From positions 42,421,711-42,485,710 of the forward strand of contig NC_044565.1 of NCBI RefSeq assembly GCF_007565055.1: DNA of 64,000 nt, given 5' to 3'. Of the stretch, positions 44,493 to 55,729 are shown piece by piece; the stretch's first letter is position 1; each line of letters begins with the position of its first letter. Position numbers and translations under genes: made by a program. This stretch comes from Rhinopithecus roxellana. Taxonomy: Eukaryota; Chordata; Mammalia; Primates; Cercopithecidae. Below the pieces are notes generated by a model. That model was not told where the DNA came from and ran no database searches. It saw only the letters and a list, made by a program, of their open reading frames with translations.

Positions 44493-45494
44493 ATGGGGAA
44501 AAAGCAGGGCAGAAAAGCTGGAAATTCAAAGAATAAGAGTGCATCTCCCCCTGCAAAGGAGCGCAGCCCATCGCCAGCAACGGATCGAAGCTGGTCAGAG
44601 AATGACTTTGACGAGATGAGAGAAGAAGGCTTCAGTCCATCAAACTTCTCAGAGCTAAAGGAGGAATTACGTACCCAGCGCAAAGAAACTAAAAATCTTG
44701 AAAAAAGAGTGGAAGAATTGACAGCTAGACTAATTAATGCAGAGAAGGTCATAAACGAAATGACAGAGATGAAAACCATGACACGAGAAATACGTGACAA
44801 ATGCACAAGCTTCAGTAACTGACTCGATCAACTGGAAGAAAGAGTATCAGCGATTGAGGATCAAATGAATGAAATGAAGCGAGAAGAGAAACCAAAAGAA
44901 AAAAGAAGAAAAAGAAATGAACAAAGCCTGCAAGAAGTATGGGATTATGTAAAAAGACCAAATCTGCGTCTGATTGGGGTGCCTGAAAGTGAGGGAGAAA
45001 ATGGAACCAAGTTGGAAAACACTCTTCAGGATATCATCCAGGAGAACTTCCCCAACCTAGTAGGGCAGGCCAACATTCAAATTCAGGAAATACAGAGAAC
45101 GCCACAAAGATACTCCTCGAGAAGAGCAACTCCAAGACACATAATTGCCAGATTCACCAAAGTTGAAATGAAGGAAAAAATCTTAAGGGCAGCCAGAGAG
45201 AAAGGTCGGGTTACCCACAAAGGGAAGCCCATCAGACTAACAGCAGATCTCTCGGCAGAAAAATAGTGGGGGCCAATATTCAATGTTCTTAAAGAAAAGA
45301 ATTTTCAACCCAGAATTTCATATCCAGCCAAACTAAGTTTCATAAGTGAAGGAGAAATAAAATCCTTTACAGATAAGCAAATGCTTAGAGATTTTGTCAC
45401 CACCAGGCCTGCCTTACAAGAGACCCTGAAGGAAGCCCTAAACATGGAAAGGAACAACCGGTACCAGCCATTGCAAAAACATGCCAAAATGTAA
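44493..45494 (+). pseudogene. L1 ORF1 (RNA-binding chaperone), two in-frame stops
   Basis: The start atggggaaaaagcagggc opens a frame of 333 codons ending at TAA 45492-45494. The human protein has 338 residues, so the 5-residue shortfall matches a 15-bp in-frame deletion near 45256-45262. Order: basic N-terminus, coiled coil of trimerisation (heptad-like, residues about 50-150), RRM with RNLRLIGVPE-type core (YVKRPNLRLIGVPESEG here), and C-terminal domain (TPRHIIARFTKVEMKEKILRAAREKGRV region). Breaks: TGA at 44820-44822, where the expected CGA suffered a CpG-type change, and TAG at the deletion scar (45264-45266). The protein would normally trimerise and bind L1 RNA. This copy cannot make it. 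Confidence 0.95.
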
Positions 45495-45557
45495 AGACCA
45501 TCAAGGCTAGGAAGAAACTACATCAACTAACGAGCAAAATAACCAGTTAATATCATA

Positions 45558-48500
45558 ATGGCAGGATCAAGTTCACACATAACAATATTAACCTTAAATG
45601 TAAATGGACTAAATGCTCCAATTAAAAGACACAGACTGGCAAACTGGATAAAGAGTCAAGACCAATCAGTCTGCTGTATTCAGAAGACCCATCTCACATG
45701 CAGAGACATACATAGGCCCAAAATAAAGGGATGGAGGAAGATCTACCAAGCAAATGGAGAGCAAAAAAAAGCAGGGGTTGCAATCCTAGTCTCTGATAAA
45801 ACAGACTTTAAACCATCAAAGATCAAAAGAGACAAAGAAGGCCATTACATAATGGTAAAGGGATCAATTCAACAGGAAGAGCTAACTATCCTAAATATAT
45901 ATGCACCCAATACAGGAGCACACAGATTCATAAAGCAAGTCCTTAGAGACTTACAAAGAGACTTAGACTCCCATACAATAATAATGGGAGACTTCAACAC
46001 TCCACTGTCAACATTAGACAGATCAACGAGACAGAAAGTTAACAAGGATATCCAGGAATTGAACTCATCTCTGCACCAAGCGGACCTAATAGACATCTAT
46101 AGAACTCTTCACCACAAATCAACAGAATATACATTCTTCTCAGCACCACATCGCACTTATTCCAAAATTGACCACATAATTGGAAGTAAAGCACTCCTCA
46201 GCAAATGTAAAAGAACAGAAATTATAACAAACTGTCTCTCAGACCGCAGTGCAATCAAACTAGAACTCAGGACTAAGAAACACAATCAAAACCGCTCAAC
46301 TACATGGAAACTGAACAACCTGCTCCTGAATGACTACTGGGTACATAACGAAATGAAGGCAGAAATAAAGATGTTCTTTGAAACCAATGAGAACAAAGAT
46401 ACAACATACCAGAATCTCTGGGACACATTTAAAGCAGTGTGTAGAGGGAAACTTATAGCACTAAATGCCCACAAGAGAAAGCAGGAAAGATCTAAAATTG
46501 ACACTCTAACATCACAATTAAAAGAACTAGAGAGGCAAGAGCAAACACATTCAAAAGCTAGCAGAAGGCAAGAAATAACTAAGATCAGAGCAGAACTGAA
46601 GGAGATAGAGACACAAACAACCCTCCAAAAAATCAATGAATCCAGGAGTTGGTTTTTTGAAAAGATCAACAAAATTGACAGACCGCTAGCAAGACTAATA
46701 AAGAAGAAAAGAGAGAGGAATCAAATAGATGCAATAAAAAATGATAAAGGGGATATCAACACTGACCCCACAGAAATACAAACTACCATCAGAGAATACT
46801 ATAAACATCTCTACGCAAATCAACTAGAAAATCTAGAAGAAATGGATAATTTCCTGGACACTTACACTCTCCCAAGACTAAACCAGGAAGAAGTTGAATC
46901 CCTGAATAGACCAATAGCAGGCTCTGAAAATGAGGCAACAATTAATAGCCTACCCACCAAAAAAAGTCCAGGACCAGATGGATTCACAGCTGAATTCTAC
47001 CAGAGGTACAAGGAGGAGCTGGTACCATTCCTTCTGAAACTATTCCAATCAATAGAAAAAGAGGGAATCCTCCCTAACTCATTTTATGAGGCCAACATCA
47101 TCCTGATACCAAAGCCTGGCAGAGACACAACAAAAAAAGAGAATTTTAGACCAATATCCCTGATGAACATCGATGCAAAAATCCTCAATAAAATACTGGC
47201 AAACCGGATTCAGCAGCACATCCAAAAGCTTATCCACCATGATCAAGTGGGCTTCATCCCTGGGATGCAAGGCTGGTTCAACATTCGCAAATCAATAAAC
47301 ATAATCCAGCATATAAACAGAACCAAAGACAAGAACCACATGATTATCTTAATAGATGCAGAAAAGGCTTTTGACAAAATTCAACAGCCCTTCATGCTAA
47401 AAACGCTCAATAAATTCGGTATTGATGGAATGTACCTCAAAATAATAAGAGCTATTTATGACAAACCCACAGCTAATATCATACTGAATGGGCAAAAACT
47501 GGAAAAATTCCCTTTGAAAACTGGTACAAGACAGGGATGCCCTCTCTCACCACTCCTATTCAACATAGTGTTGGAAGTTCTGGCTAGGGCAATCAGGCAA
47601 GAGAAAGAAATCAAGGGTATTCAGTTAGGAAAAGAAGAAGTCAAATTGTCCCTGTTTGCAGATGACATGACCGTATATTTAGAAAACCCCATGGTCTCAG
47701 CCCAAAATCTCCTTAAGCTGATAAGCAACTTCAGCAAAGTCTCAGGATACAAAATTAATGTGCAAAAATCACAAGCATTCTTATACACCAGTAACAGACA
47801 AGCAGAGAGCCAAATCAGGAATGAACTTCCATTCACAATTGCTTCAAAGAGAATAAAATACCTAGGAATCCAACTTACAAGGGATGTAAAGGACCTCTTC
47901 AAGGAGAACTACAAACCACTGCTCAGTGAAATAAAAGAGGACACAAACAAATGGAAGAACATACCATGCTCATGGATAGGAAGAATCAATATCGTGAAAA
48001 TGGCCACACTGCCCAAGGTTATTTATAGATTCAATGCCATCCCCATCAAGCTACCAGTGAGTTTCTTCACAGAATTGGAAAAAACTGCTTTAAAGTTCAT
48101 ATGGAACCAAAAAAGAGCCCACATTGCCAAGACAATCCTAAGTCAAAAGACATAGCTGGAGGCGTCACACTACCTGACTTCAAACTATACTACAAGGCTA
48201 CAGTAACCAAAACAGCATGGTACTGGTACAAAAACCGAGCTATAGACCAATGGAACAGAACAGAGTCCTCAGAAATAATACCAGACATCTACAGCCATCT
48301 GATCTTTGACAAACCTGAGAGAAACAAGAAATGGGGAAAGGATTCCCTATTTAATAAATGGTGCTGGGAAAATTGGCTAGCCATAAGTAGAAAGCTGAAA
48401 CTGGATCCTTTCCTTACTCCTTATACAAAGATTAATTCAAGATGGATTAGAGACTTAAATGTTAGACCTAATACCATAAAAACCCTAGAAGAAAATCTAG

Positions 48501-49384
48501 GTAGTACCATTCAGGACATAGGCATGGGCAAGGACTTCATGTCTAAAACACCAAAAGCAACGGCAGCAAAAGCCAAAATTGACAAATGGGATCTAATTAA
48601 ACTAAAGAGCTTCTGCACAGCAAAAGAAACTACCATCAGAGTGAACAGGCCACCTACAGAATGGGAGAAAATTTTTGCAATCTACTCATCTGACAAAGGG
48701 CTAATATCCAGAATCTACAAAGAACTCAAACAAATATACAAGAAAAAAACAAACAACCCCATCAAAAAGTGGGCAAAGGATATGAACAGACATTTCTCAA
48801 AAGAAGACATTCATACAGCCAACAGACACATGAAAAAATGCTCATCATCACTCGCCATCAGAGAAATGCAAATCAAAACCACAATGAGATACTATCTCAC
48901 ACCAGTTAGAATGGCAATCATTAAAAAATCAGGAAACAACAGTTGTTGGAGAGGATGTGGAGAAATAGGAACACTTTTACACTGTTGGTGGGATTGTAAA
49001 CTAGTTCAACCATTATGGAAAACAGTATGGCAATTCCTCAAGGATCTAGAACTAGATGTACCATATGACCCAGCCATCCCACTACTGGGTATATACCCAA
49101 AGGATTATAAATTATTCTACTACAAAGACACATGCACACGTATGTTTATTGCAGCACTATTCACAATAGCAAAGACTTGGAATCAACCCAAATGTCCATC
49201 TGTGACAGACTGGATTAAGAAAATGTGGCACATATACACCATGGAATACTATGCAGCCATAAAAAAGGATGAGTTTGCGTCCTTTGTAGGGACATGGATG
49301 CAGCTGGAAACCATCATTCTTAGCAAACTATCACAAGAAGAGAAAAGCAAACACCGCATGTTCTCACTCATAGGTGGGAACTGA
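45558..49384 (+). pseudogene. L1 ORF2 (endonuclease-reverse transcriptase), one frameshift
   Basis: Open from 45558 for 865 codons, then a single-base deletion near 48148-48153 moves the reading frame. The frame that overlaps it from 48101 continues to the stop at 49382-49384. With the lost base the total is 1275 residues, the standard L1 length. Domains: APE-type endonuclease (residues about 1-240) with N14, D145, N147 and D205 present but K at 43 and R at 230, where L1 endonucleases have the catalytic E and H; Z region; reverse transcriptase with an intact FADD box (LSLFADDMTVYL); C-terminal cysteine-rich segment (CWRGCGEIGTLLHCWWDC). Normally it nicks TTTT/AA and copies its RNA onto the target. 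This copy is doubly disabled. Confidence 0.97.
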
Positions 49385-49610
49385 ACAATGAGATCACTTG
49401 GACTCGGGAAGGGGAACATCACACACTGGGGCCTATCATGGGGAGGGGGGAGGGGGGAGGGATTGCATTGGGGAGTTATACATGATATAAATGATGAATT
49501 GATGGGTGCTGACGAGTTGATGGGTGCAGCACACCAACATGGCACAAATATACATATGTAACAAACCTGCACGTTATGCACATGTACCCTAGAACTTCAC
49601 GTATAAAAAA
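49385..49610 (+). other. L1 3'UTR with G-rich tract and poly(A)
   Basis: Begins after the ORF2 stop. At 49441-49461 a run of ggg/gggggg blocks separated by single A bases (a conserved feature of primate L1 3'UTRs) forms a quadruplex motif. The tail is short (about 12 A including the target duplication). Confidence 0.92.
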
Positions 49611-49623
49611 AAAAAATGCTACA
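49611..49623 (+). repeat. Right target-site duplication of the full-length L1
   Basis: aaaaaatgctaca, identical to 43475-43487. Its leading As merge with the L1 poly(A), so the exact tail length is ambiguous by up to six bases. Confidence 0.93.
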
Positions 49624-50559
49624 AGTGATTCAAACATATTATTATATATGTGATGTTTTCTCAAGAATTAGCAAATGGCTATCAAACATGGAAATACAAT
49701 TTAACAACTTAAACTAAAAGAAATATACATCATTAATTTAAATTCAATTAGCTTGCTGCAACCCAGCCAGTGGCACTAGTTAAGTGCCTCAGGTGTGTGA
49801 TGTGGGAATTCCACTGGTCCAGTGAGCCCCTTGTTTCCACCGGCCTCTCAACAGTTGCTTTGTTGCCCTAAAAGATAGATTATTTCTTCCCACACCACAC
49901 TCACGGCTTCTCAGGGCACAGGGAAGATGGCACCAATTTGTTTACCCATGAATGCTTTTGTGAGAGGAGAGAGGCCTCTGTGCTTCAATATTTTCCCCCG
50001 GACAGAAACTTGGAGTGGAGGAGGGAGGAAATGTCTCTGTCATTTTATTGTTTTTAGCTTCCTGGTTGTTTAAGAAGATTCTTCTTCTACCTTCCAAGCT
50101 TCAAAGCTAACAACAAAAAAGCAATTTTTCCACAATATTATTCATTGTTATTTCCAAACAAAAAATAGATTATTAAAGCAACTCAGGATGGAAAGACATC
50201 TCCAGAAATGGTGCCTGATTCAATGGATATTTTACCTGATACCTAGTAGGTTTGACAGTTAGTAGGGGAAGCCTCAAGGGAGAGAAACAGACAAATAAAA
50301 TTATCTCTATATATGCCTCTTCTGTATCACTGAGATTCCCTACACACTAATTTTACATTATTTGTGTATGACTACAATGTTGTCCATGCTGAGTCAAAAC
50401 AATACATCTAGAACAATCCTTTGGTAGGGCGTATTTTCTTAATATTACACTCTTCATTGATTATCATTTTGTTGTGCATGATTCAATTTTGACTTGCAAT
50501 AAAGTCACTTCTTAGCCTTGATTTCATGGACAAGGAATAAAGTATTAAAAGGCCAACAA
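49624..50559. other. Unassigned, apparently unique sequence
   Basis: Continuation of the pre-insertion locus. Normal complexity, no recognised repeat or coding frame. Confidence 0.45.
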
Positions 50560-51080
50560 TTAGTAGCTGTGTCAGCAGCTAGTACTGCATATTAATAGCC
50601 CAAAGCTACCAGAACCCCAAAACACAATGGCTGAAAATGTGATGCATTTATTATTGCCCACAAGTCTACAAGTCAGCTGGGTGGTTCTGGTCTTACACTT
50701 GTCAGCTATGGATTGTGCCATCAGCTCTGCTGGCCATGGCTGGGATTTCTCAGATATTGGGGGGTAAGCTAGGAGCTGGCTTGTATAGGATAGCCTCACT
50801 ATTGTCTGATGGTTGGGATTCTTGAATGACTGGGTCGTTATTTCAGCATCCAGCCAGCTAGCTGTTATTCACATGGTGATGACAGGGGTCCAAGAGTTGA
50901 GTGAAAAATGTTCGAGGTCCCTTGAGGTTTAGCCTTATATCCGGCACACCATGGCCTTTGCCGAATTCTATTAGCTGAAATAAATCACAGCCTTAGCTCA
51001 GATCAAGAGTAAAGGAAGGAGGCTCCACCTTTTCATGGGAGGAGTCACAAAGTTACATTGCAAAGGGTGTAGATACCAGA
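50560..51080. repeat. Old interspersed repeat, family not named
   Basis: The words aaaacacaatggctgaaaat, tctacaagtcagctgggtgg, tgatgggaggag-like catgggaggagtcacaaagt and tacattgcaaagggtgtaga are in the order of a dispersed old mammalian repeat I cannot name, possibly the same broad class as 12830-13345. Confidence 0.45.
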
Positions 51081-51794
51081 ATTTGTAAATTTTTGTGGCC
51101 ATTTTAAAAATTATTTTCCTAAAGTAACCTTAATAGAGTATTGTCAAAGTATGTCTCACAAAACACTGGTTCTACATGCTATTATTTGATGGGATAAAAA
51201 AGCAATACCTTTGCATTCATACAGAAAAGAAGAAGGGTGGATTTCCATATTCAAATACAGTAGGAGACTCTGCATTTATGGGATTCCTTCCCTTGATGCC
51301 TCAAAATGAGCTAGTAGGAAGAGTGGCTCCAGCTCTCTCATCAGGGGTGGCTACAACTCCCCAGAAGTATAGCAGCTCTCTCTGCTCTCAGCAACAGGAG
51401 CTGTGCTGAGACTCTATACCCAGAGGTCTGGGCTCCTCCAAGTCTCCAAGTGCTAGACAACTGATATTTCTAGCAATTCTCCCAATGGTTAGTGTCTAAG
51501 CTTAGACTCCTAGGTGCCTGAGCTCAGTTCTCTTCATTGAAGACTGTTCTCATACTTACATCATACAAAGAGAGAGCAACAGGGTTGTGGAACCCTTTAC
51601 GGGAATACAACCCCTCTGTTTATCCAGCTATTCCCTGCCCCAGCGTACTTCTGTCAGAATTCTGCTGGACTCTGAGAGAACAGAGGCCTGTGTACTTGCT
51701 GCAATCCTGCACCAAATGCTAATTGCTGTTGTTTGAATGTGGACTATTGCAAGAGAGGATCAAACAAACTTATCAGAATTCCTTGATTTGATTC
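51081..51794. other. Unassigned sequence
   Basis: No recognised element. Frames of 61-77 codons without domains. Confidence 0.4.
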
Positions 51795-52164
51795 TGCTAT
51801 GGACTGAATGTGAATGTGTCCTCTCACCCAAATTCATATGTTGAAGCCCTAATCCCCAGTATCATAGTATTTCAAAGTGGGGTCTTTGGGAGGTAGTTAG
51901 GTGTGAGGGTGAACCCCTCGTGAATGTGATTAGTGCCCTTAGAAGAGAAGACGCAAGAGCTGTACTCTCTCTCTTTACCAAGTGAGGATACAGCAAGGAG
52001 GCATCTATCCATCTGCAAACCAGGAAGAAGATCCCCACCAGAAACTAAATTAGCTGGCACTTTGATCTTGGACTTCCAGCCTTCAGAAGTGTGAAGAATA
52101 AATTTCTGTTGTTTAAGTCATCCAGTCTATGGTATTTGTTATGGCAGCCTGAACAGATTAAAAC
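51795..52164 (+). mobile_element. ERVL-MaLR LTR (MLT1 type), sense
   Basis: tgctatggactgaatgtgaa, aaattcatatgttgaagccc, taatccccagtatcatagta, gaacccctcgtgaatgtgat, ctggcactttgatcttggac, cttccagccttcagaagtgt and gttgtttaagtcatccagtc are in MLT1 order, with AATAAA near the expected position (gaataaatttctg). Confidence 0.92.
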
Positions 52165-52719
52165 AGATTATTTACTGTACATCATAGTGCCTTTGGTGAC
52201 TGACTCTCAGACAGACAGAATACATAGTTTCCCAAAGTTTTTTGATCAAGGAATCCTGTTCAAGAAGCACTTTGCAAAACTGCTATTACAGAGAATGCAT
52301 ATTAAAGGGAAAAAAAGTCTCATTTAAAGAACAAATTTCAGTAAAATAAATATATCAAAAATGCATATTCATATAAAACACTGATTATTTATTTTCCCCT
52401 ATATGCTTATTGTACTTTCAGGTCCTTCTGAAGAAATTTTGACAGTCAAAATAAGCAACTAAACAGGAGCAACTGGAAAACAAAAGGTAAAAAATAAAGA
52501 AGAGCAAGGCTGAGAAAGAAAATCAGTTAAAAATGTCAGATAAAATAGCCCAGGGCCTGATACATTTTGGGCACCCCACAAAAGTGTGTTGAAACAGGAT
52601 CTGAACACAAAATTTAATCTGAAGGAGTAAACAATGAAAAGTAGTAACTTATTAATCGTTCAGTGAATCTTTATTATGCCTCTACTACATGTCAATCACA
52701 TAGGTTACTGGAGGACTAT
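52165..52719. other. Unassigned AT-rich sequence
   Basis: No recognised family or gene. Confidence 0.4.
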
Positions 52720-52918
52720 AGCCAAAACCTGCTCACCACCTGTTTTTACAAATAAAGTTTTATTGGAACACAATGACATTCATTCATTTATGTATTGTCT
52801 ATGGGTGTTTTGTGCTGTAACTGCAGATATGTGTACTTGCTACAGAGACCATATGGCATGTAGAATATAAAATATTTACTGTCTGATCCTCTATACAAAA
52901 AATTTGCTAACTGCTGAT
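52720..52918. mobile_element. hAT-type DNA transposon relic
   Basis: aataaagttttattggaaca, caatgacattcattcattta, tgtattgtctatgggtgttt, ctacagagaccatatggcat, aaatatttactgtctgatcc and aaatttgctaactgctg are the landmarks of a non-autonomous hAT (Charlie/MER-type) element. The right end corresponds to the terminal inverted repeat (GGCAAAC-like in complement). I cannot give the exact family. Confidence 0.72.
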
Positions 52919-53269
52919 AGATTCTAGGCCCATTCTTAAACTGTTCCAGTCCTGTATTCTTTCTCTTAGAGGATGCCTTTTTTTTTTTTTTTTTTTTCTT
53001 ATGGTTTCAATTAGATCTATAGAAAAGACTCTGTAATCCCTATTCCCAGTCTTAGGCACTGGGGGTATTTCTAGAATTTTTCCATTTATCCTATGAAAGC
53101 GATTCCTTGTTGTGCCTATTCTACACATTAGTCCACTGTCTAGGTTACAGTTGGCACATAGATGAGAGAGAAAAAGAAATGTGACCATTTCTATTTGAGA
53201 TATGGAATACTTGATATGATCTATTTGAGATATGACATATGGAATACTTTAGTATTGCTGTAATGATAT
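52919..53269. other. Unassigned spacer with T-run and short tandem repeat
   Basis: A T-run at 52979-52997, and a 30-bp period duplication of ctatttgagatatg at 53191 and 53221. Confidence 0.5.
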
Positions 53270-53358
53270 CTTGCTCTACTTTGGAAGCTCTCAAACACTT
53301 TACCATAATTAGTTTATTTGCTCTAATATGCCAAGGAAATATAAAAGCAATCATAGAC
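53270..53358 (-). repeat. MIR SINE, left half (split by AluY)
   Basis: aacactttaccataattagt and ttatttgctctaatatgcca are the left part of an antisense MIR. The other half resumes after the AluY at 53697. The last 16 bases are the Alu target. Confidence 0.6.
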
Positions 53359-53640
53359 GGCCGGGCGCGGTGGCTCAAGCCTGTAATCCCAGCACTTTGG
53401 GAGGCCGAGACGGGCGGATCACGAGGTCAGGAGATTGAGACCATCCTGGCTAACATGGTGAAACCCCGTCTCTACTAAAAAATACAAAAAAACTAGCCGG
53501 GCGAGGTGGCGGGCGCCTGTAGTCCCAGCTACTCGGGAGGCTGAGGCAGGAGAATGGCGTAAACCCGGGAGGCGGAGCTTGCAGTGAGCTGAGATCCGGC
53601 CACTGCACTCCAGCCTGGGCGACAGAGCGAGACTCCGTCT

Positions 53641-53680
<40 letters not shown>
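53359..53680 (+). mobile_element. Young AluY (cercopithecid AluYR-like), perfect target duplication
   Basis: Starts ggccgggcgcggtggctcaa and ends with an uninterrupted run of about 43 A (53642-53684, including the first bases of the duplication). The duplication aaaagcaatcatagac is identical at 53343-53358 and 53681-53696. Differences from human AluY include ctcaagcctg, ccgagacggg, actagccgggcgaggtgg, gcgtaaaccc and gatccggcca, which I recall as the rhesus/cercopithecid AluYR set. It is the youngest Alu of the window. The 84- and 89-codon minus-strand frames are Alu artefacts. Confidence 0.95.
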
Positions 53681-53685
<5 letters not shown>

Positions 53686-53696
53686 CAATCATAGAC

Positions 53697-53824
53697 ATTA
53701 TCACTGTCCAGTTGTGAAAACAGATACAAAGGGGCTAAGCAACTCACCAAAGGGCTTGATTGCCAGACAGAGGACATTACTTCTAAAGTTTAATAACAGG
53801 ACTGCTTCTTCATTATACCCCATA
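53697..53824 (-). repeat. MIR SINE, right half (split by AluY)
   Basis: attatcactgtccagttgtg, aaaacagatacaaaggggct, aagcaactcaccaaaggg: the antisense MIR continuing from 53342. Confidence 0.72.
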
Positions 53825-54203
53825 TGTCTTAGTCACTTTGAACTGTTATAACAAAGTACTATGAACTGCATAGCTTATAGGCAACAAAATTGTATTTCTC
53901 ACAGTTCTGGAGTCTGGAAATCCAAGATCAGAGTGCCAGCATGGTTGGGATCTGGTAAGGTCTCTGGTGAGGTCTCCCTTCCAGGTTTCAGACTGCCATT
54001 ATCTCATTGTATCCTTAAATGGCAGAAAGAGGGTGAGAGAACTCTTGGGAGTCTCTCTTATAAAGGTACTAAACCCATTTATGAGGGCTTCACCCTCACG
54101 ACCTAATCACCTCCCAAAGGCGCCACCTCCTAACACCATCACTTTGGGGGTTAAAATTTCAACATATGAATTTTGGGGAAACACAAATATTCTCTCCATT
54201 GCA
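53825..54203 (-). mobile_element. ERVL-MaLR LTR (MLT1 type), antisense
   Basis: tgtcttagtcactttgaact, gttataacaaagtactatga, cacagttctggagtctggaa, atccaagatcagagtgccag, ctcacgacctaatcacctcc, cacctcctaacaccatcact and aacatatgaattttggggaa in order. The 164-codon plus-strand frame (53967-54461) runs antisense through it and is not a gene. Confidence 0.92.
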
Positions 54204-55388
54204 CGATGCAAAAGTGAGAAGTTCAGGCCTTGTTGCAACCCAGCATTACTTATTGAAATTAAGCTAGACTTTCATAAATGTTCTCCTCCAAGCCCTGATT
54301 TCAATTTAGCTACTTTGTGCGCACAAATGGTGTATGACAAGAGGCATATGCCATGCATAACACCATTATTATTAGGTGAAGGAAGGATGATGCAAAACTC
54401 AGTGTTATTTTTTCCCCCAAGAATTACCCAGGATGCTCTCTCTACCTATGTGCTTCTCTAAGCCTCTATCATGATTTGCTTCCTTGCTCCTTTTGCTCAC
54501 TGCTAAGGTTGTTTTTGTCCCTGTATGAAGGCGACAGTGGTAAATGCAATCAGCTCTGGTTGAGTGGACAGTATTTTCTTCGATGAACGCACTTCCTCAA
54601 AAAAAAAAGTGACTTCCCTCTTAAATGCAAATTCCCAGGAATGTAGAGAACTTTAGAAGTCTAAGAGTTTTTATAAAATAAATAGAAGCATGACAATTTT
54701 TCTCCTAGGAATGCTGGAGCTCAGCTGTTGTATAGCTCTGAAACTCAGCTCACTCACTCTGTCCTCCACGTATTGTATTTCAATAAAAACTTAATAAACA
54801 GAATATTAAAGATTTGAAGAATTATACAAAGTATTACATTTCTAACCCTGCCATTTATTTTATTTTTATGAGATATCAGGACCAGTTTAATAAGTATAAT
54901 AAACATAAACTCTGGCATTTATAACACTATTCACCAGATTAATACCAGATAATATTTTCTAGAATTGCTATTTTAATAGGAATAAATGAATAAACAGATA
55001 CGTCTTGGACTTACTCTACTAAGATTGCAGGAAACCAATTTTTGAAATCAAATTAACAACCAAAATCAATATTTTCCCCATTAATTCCACATTTACTAAG
55101 AGTTTTAGTACCAGAAGATAGCAAAAGATATGCTGGCATTGGACTAGCCAATGGTGCCTTCAATGTGTATTAAAAAGGGTGTCTTTCCCACTCTTTTAGT
55201 CTTAACCTATTGTCCTGGGCTAGCTATTCTAGTCTCTTTACAAAGTCACTTGCACATGTACATGTGCACAGCTAACAGCTGATAATATCAGATTCATCAA
55301 AGGCAGGGGGCAATAAGGTGTATTTTATTATTAATATTTTTAATGTATTATATCCTACTATTCTCTTTTTTACTATTTCCCATCTAAG
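54204..55388. other. Unassigned, AT-rich sequence
   Basis: No recognised transposon. The last 40 bases before 55389 form a pyrimidine-rich tract ending in ctaag, a good splice-acceptor shape. Confidence 0.4.
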
Positions 55389-55686
55389 ACCTTCCAAGAT
55401 GTTGATGACTTCAAATAAACCCCAAGGACATAAAAAAGAATATCAAGAGGAATGGCTCCTTCTTAGATCTCAAAGGAAGGGTAAAGAAGTAAGCATAAGT
55501 ATTCAGGAACTGAAGACACTTAAGATGAAGTCTATACACAGCACAGAATGTACAGTTCAACATCTGGAAGTTCCTTGCAACCTGAATGTAAAAAACAAAA
55601 AAGCTCCAAGAGTATCAACTAATGATCTTCAAACCACAGTAAAATATCCCATTCATACATGAAACTTTGATCAACATCAAGTGTTG
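55389..55686 (+). other. Candidate coding exon or exon relic, unverified
   Basis: The tract cctactattctcttttttac ... tttcccatctaag is followed by a frame read CCT TCC AAG ATG ... that stays open for 91 codons to TGA 55660-55662, and gtaagg, a donor-like sequence, follows at about 55687. The conceptual product is Lys/Glu/Gln-rich (words such as KKEYQEEWLLLRSQRKGKEV) with no domain I recognise. No repeat explains the segment. The evidence is only ORF length and splice-site shape; it could be a terminal exon, a pseudo-exon or chance. Confidence 0.22.
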
Positions 55687-55697
55687 GTAAGGGTATG

Positions 55698-55699
<2 letters not shown>

Positions 55700-55729
<30 letters not shown>

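Larger units (their letters stand above)
43488..49610 (+). mobile_element. Full-length LINE-1 (Old World monkey L1PA lineage)
   Basis: A 6.1-kb complete L1: 5'UTR 43488-44492, ORF1 44493-45494, 63-bp spacer, ORF2 45558-49384, 3'UTR 49385 to an A-tail at about 49605-49610, with a perfect 13-bp target-site duplication. Few substitutions, full length and a clean duplication mark a comparatively recent insertion by target-primed reverse transcription. The 5'UTR and the ORF1 coiled-coil region differ from the youngest human families in a way that fits a cercopithecid lineage. It is now inactive: ORF1 has two stops and ORF2 a frameshift and catalytic changes. Confidence 0.97.

Noticed and set aside
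53967..54461. 164-codon plus-strand frame
   Set aside because: It starts antisense inside an MLT1 LTR and runs into non-coding sequence. No domain, no splice context.
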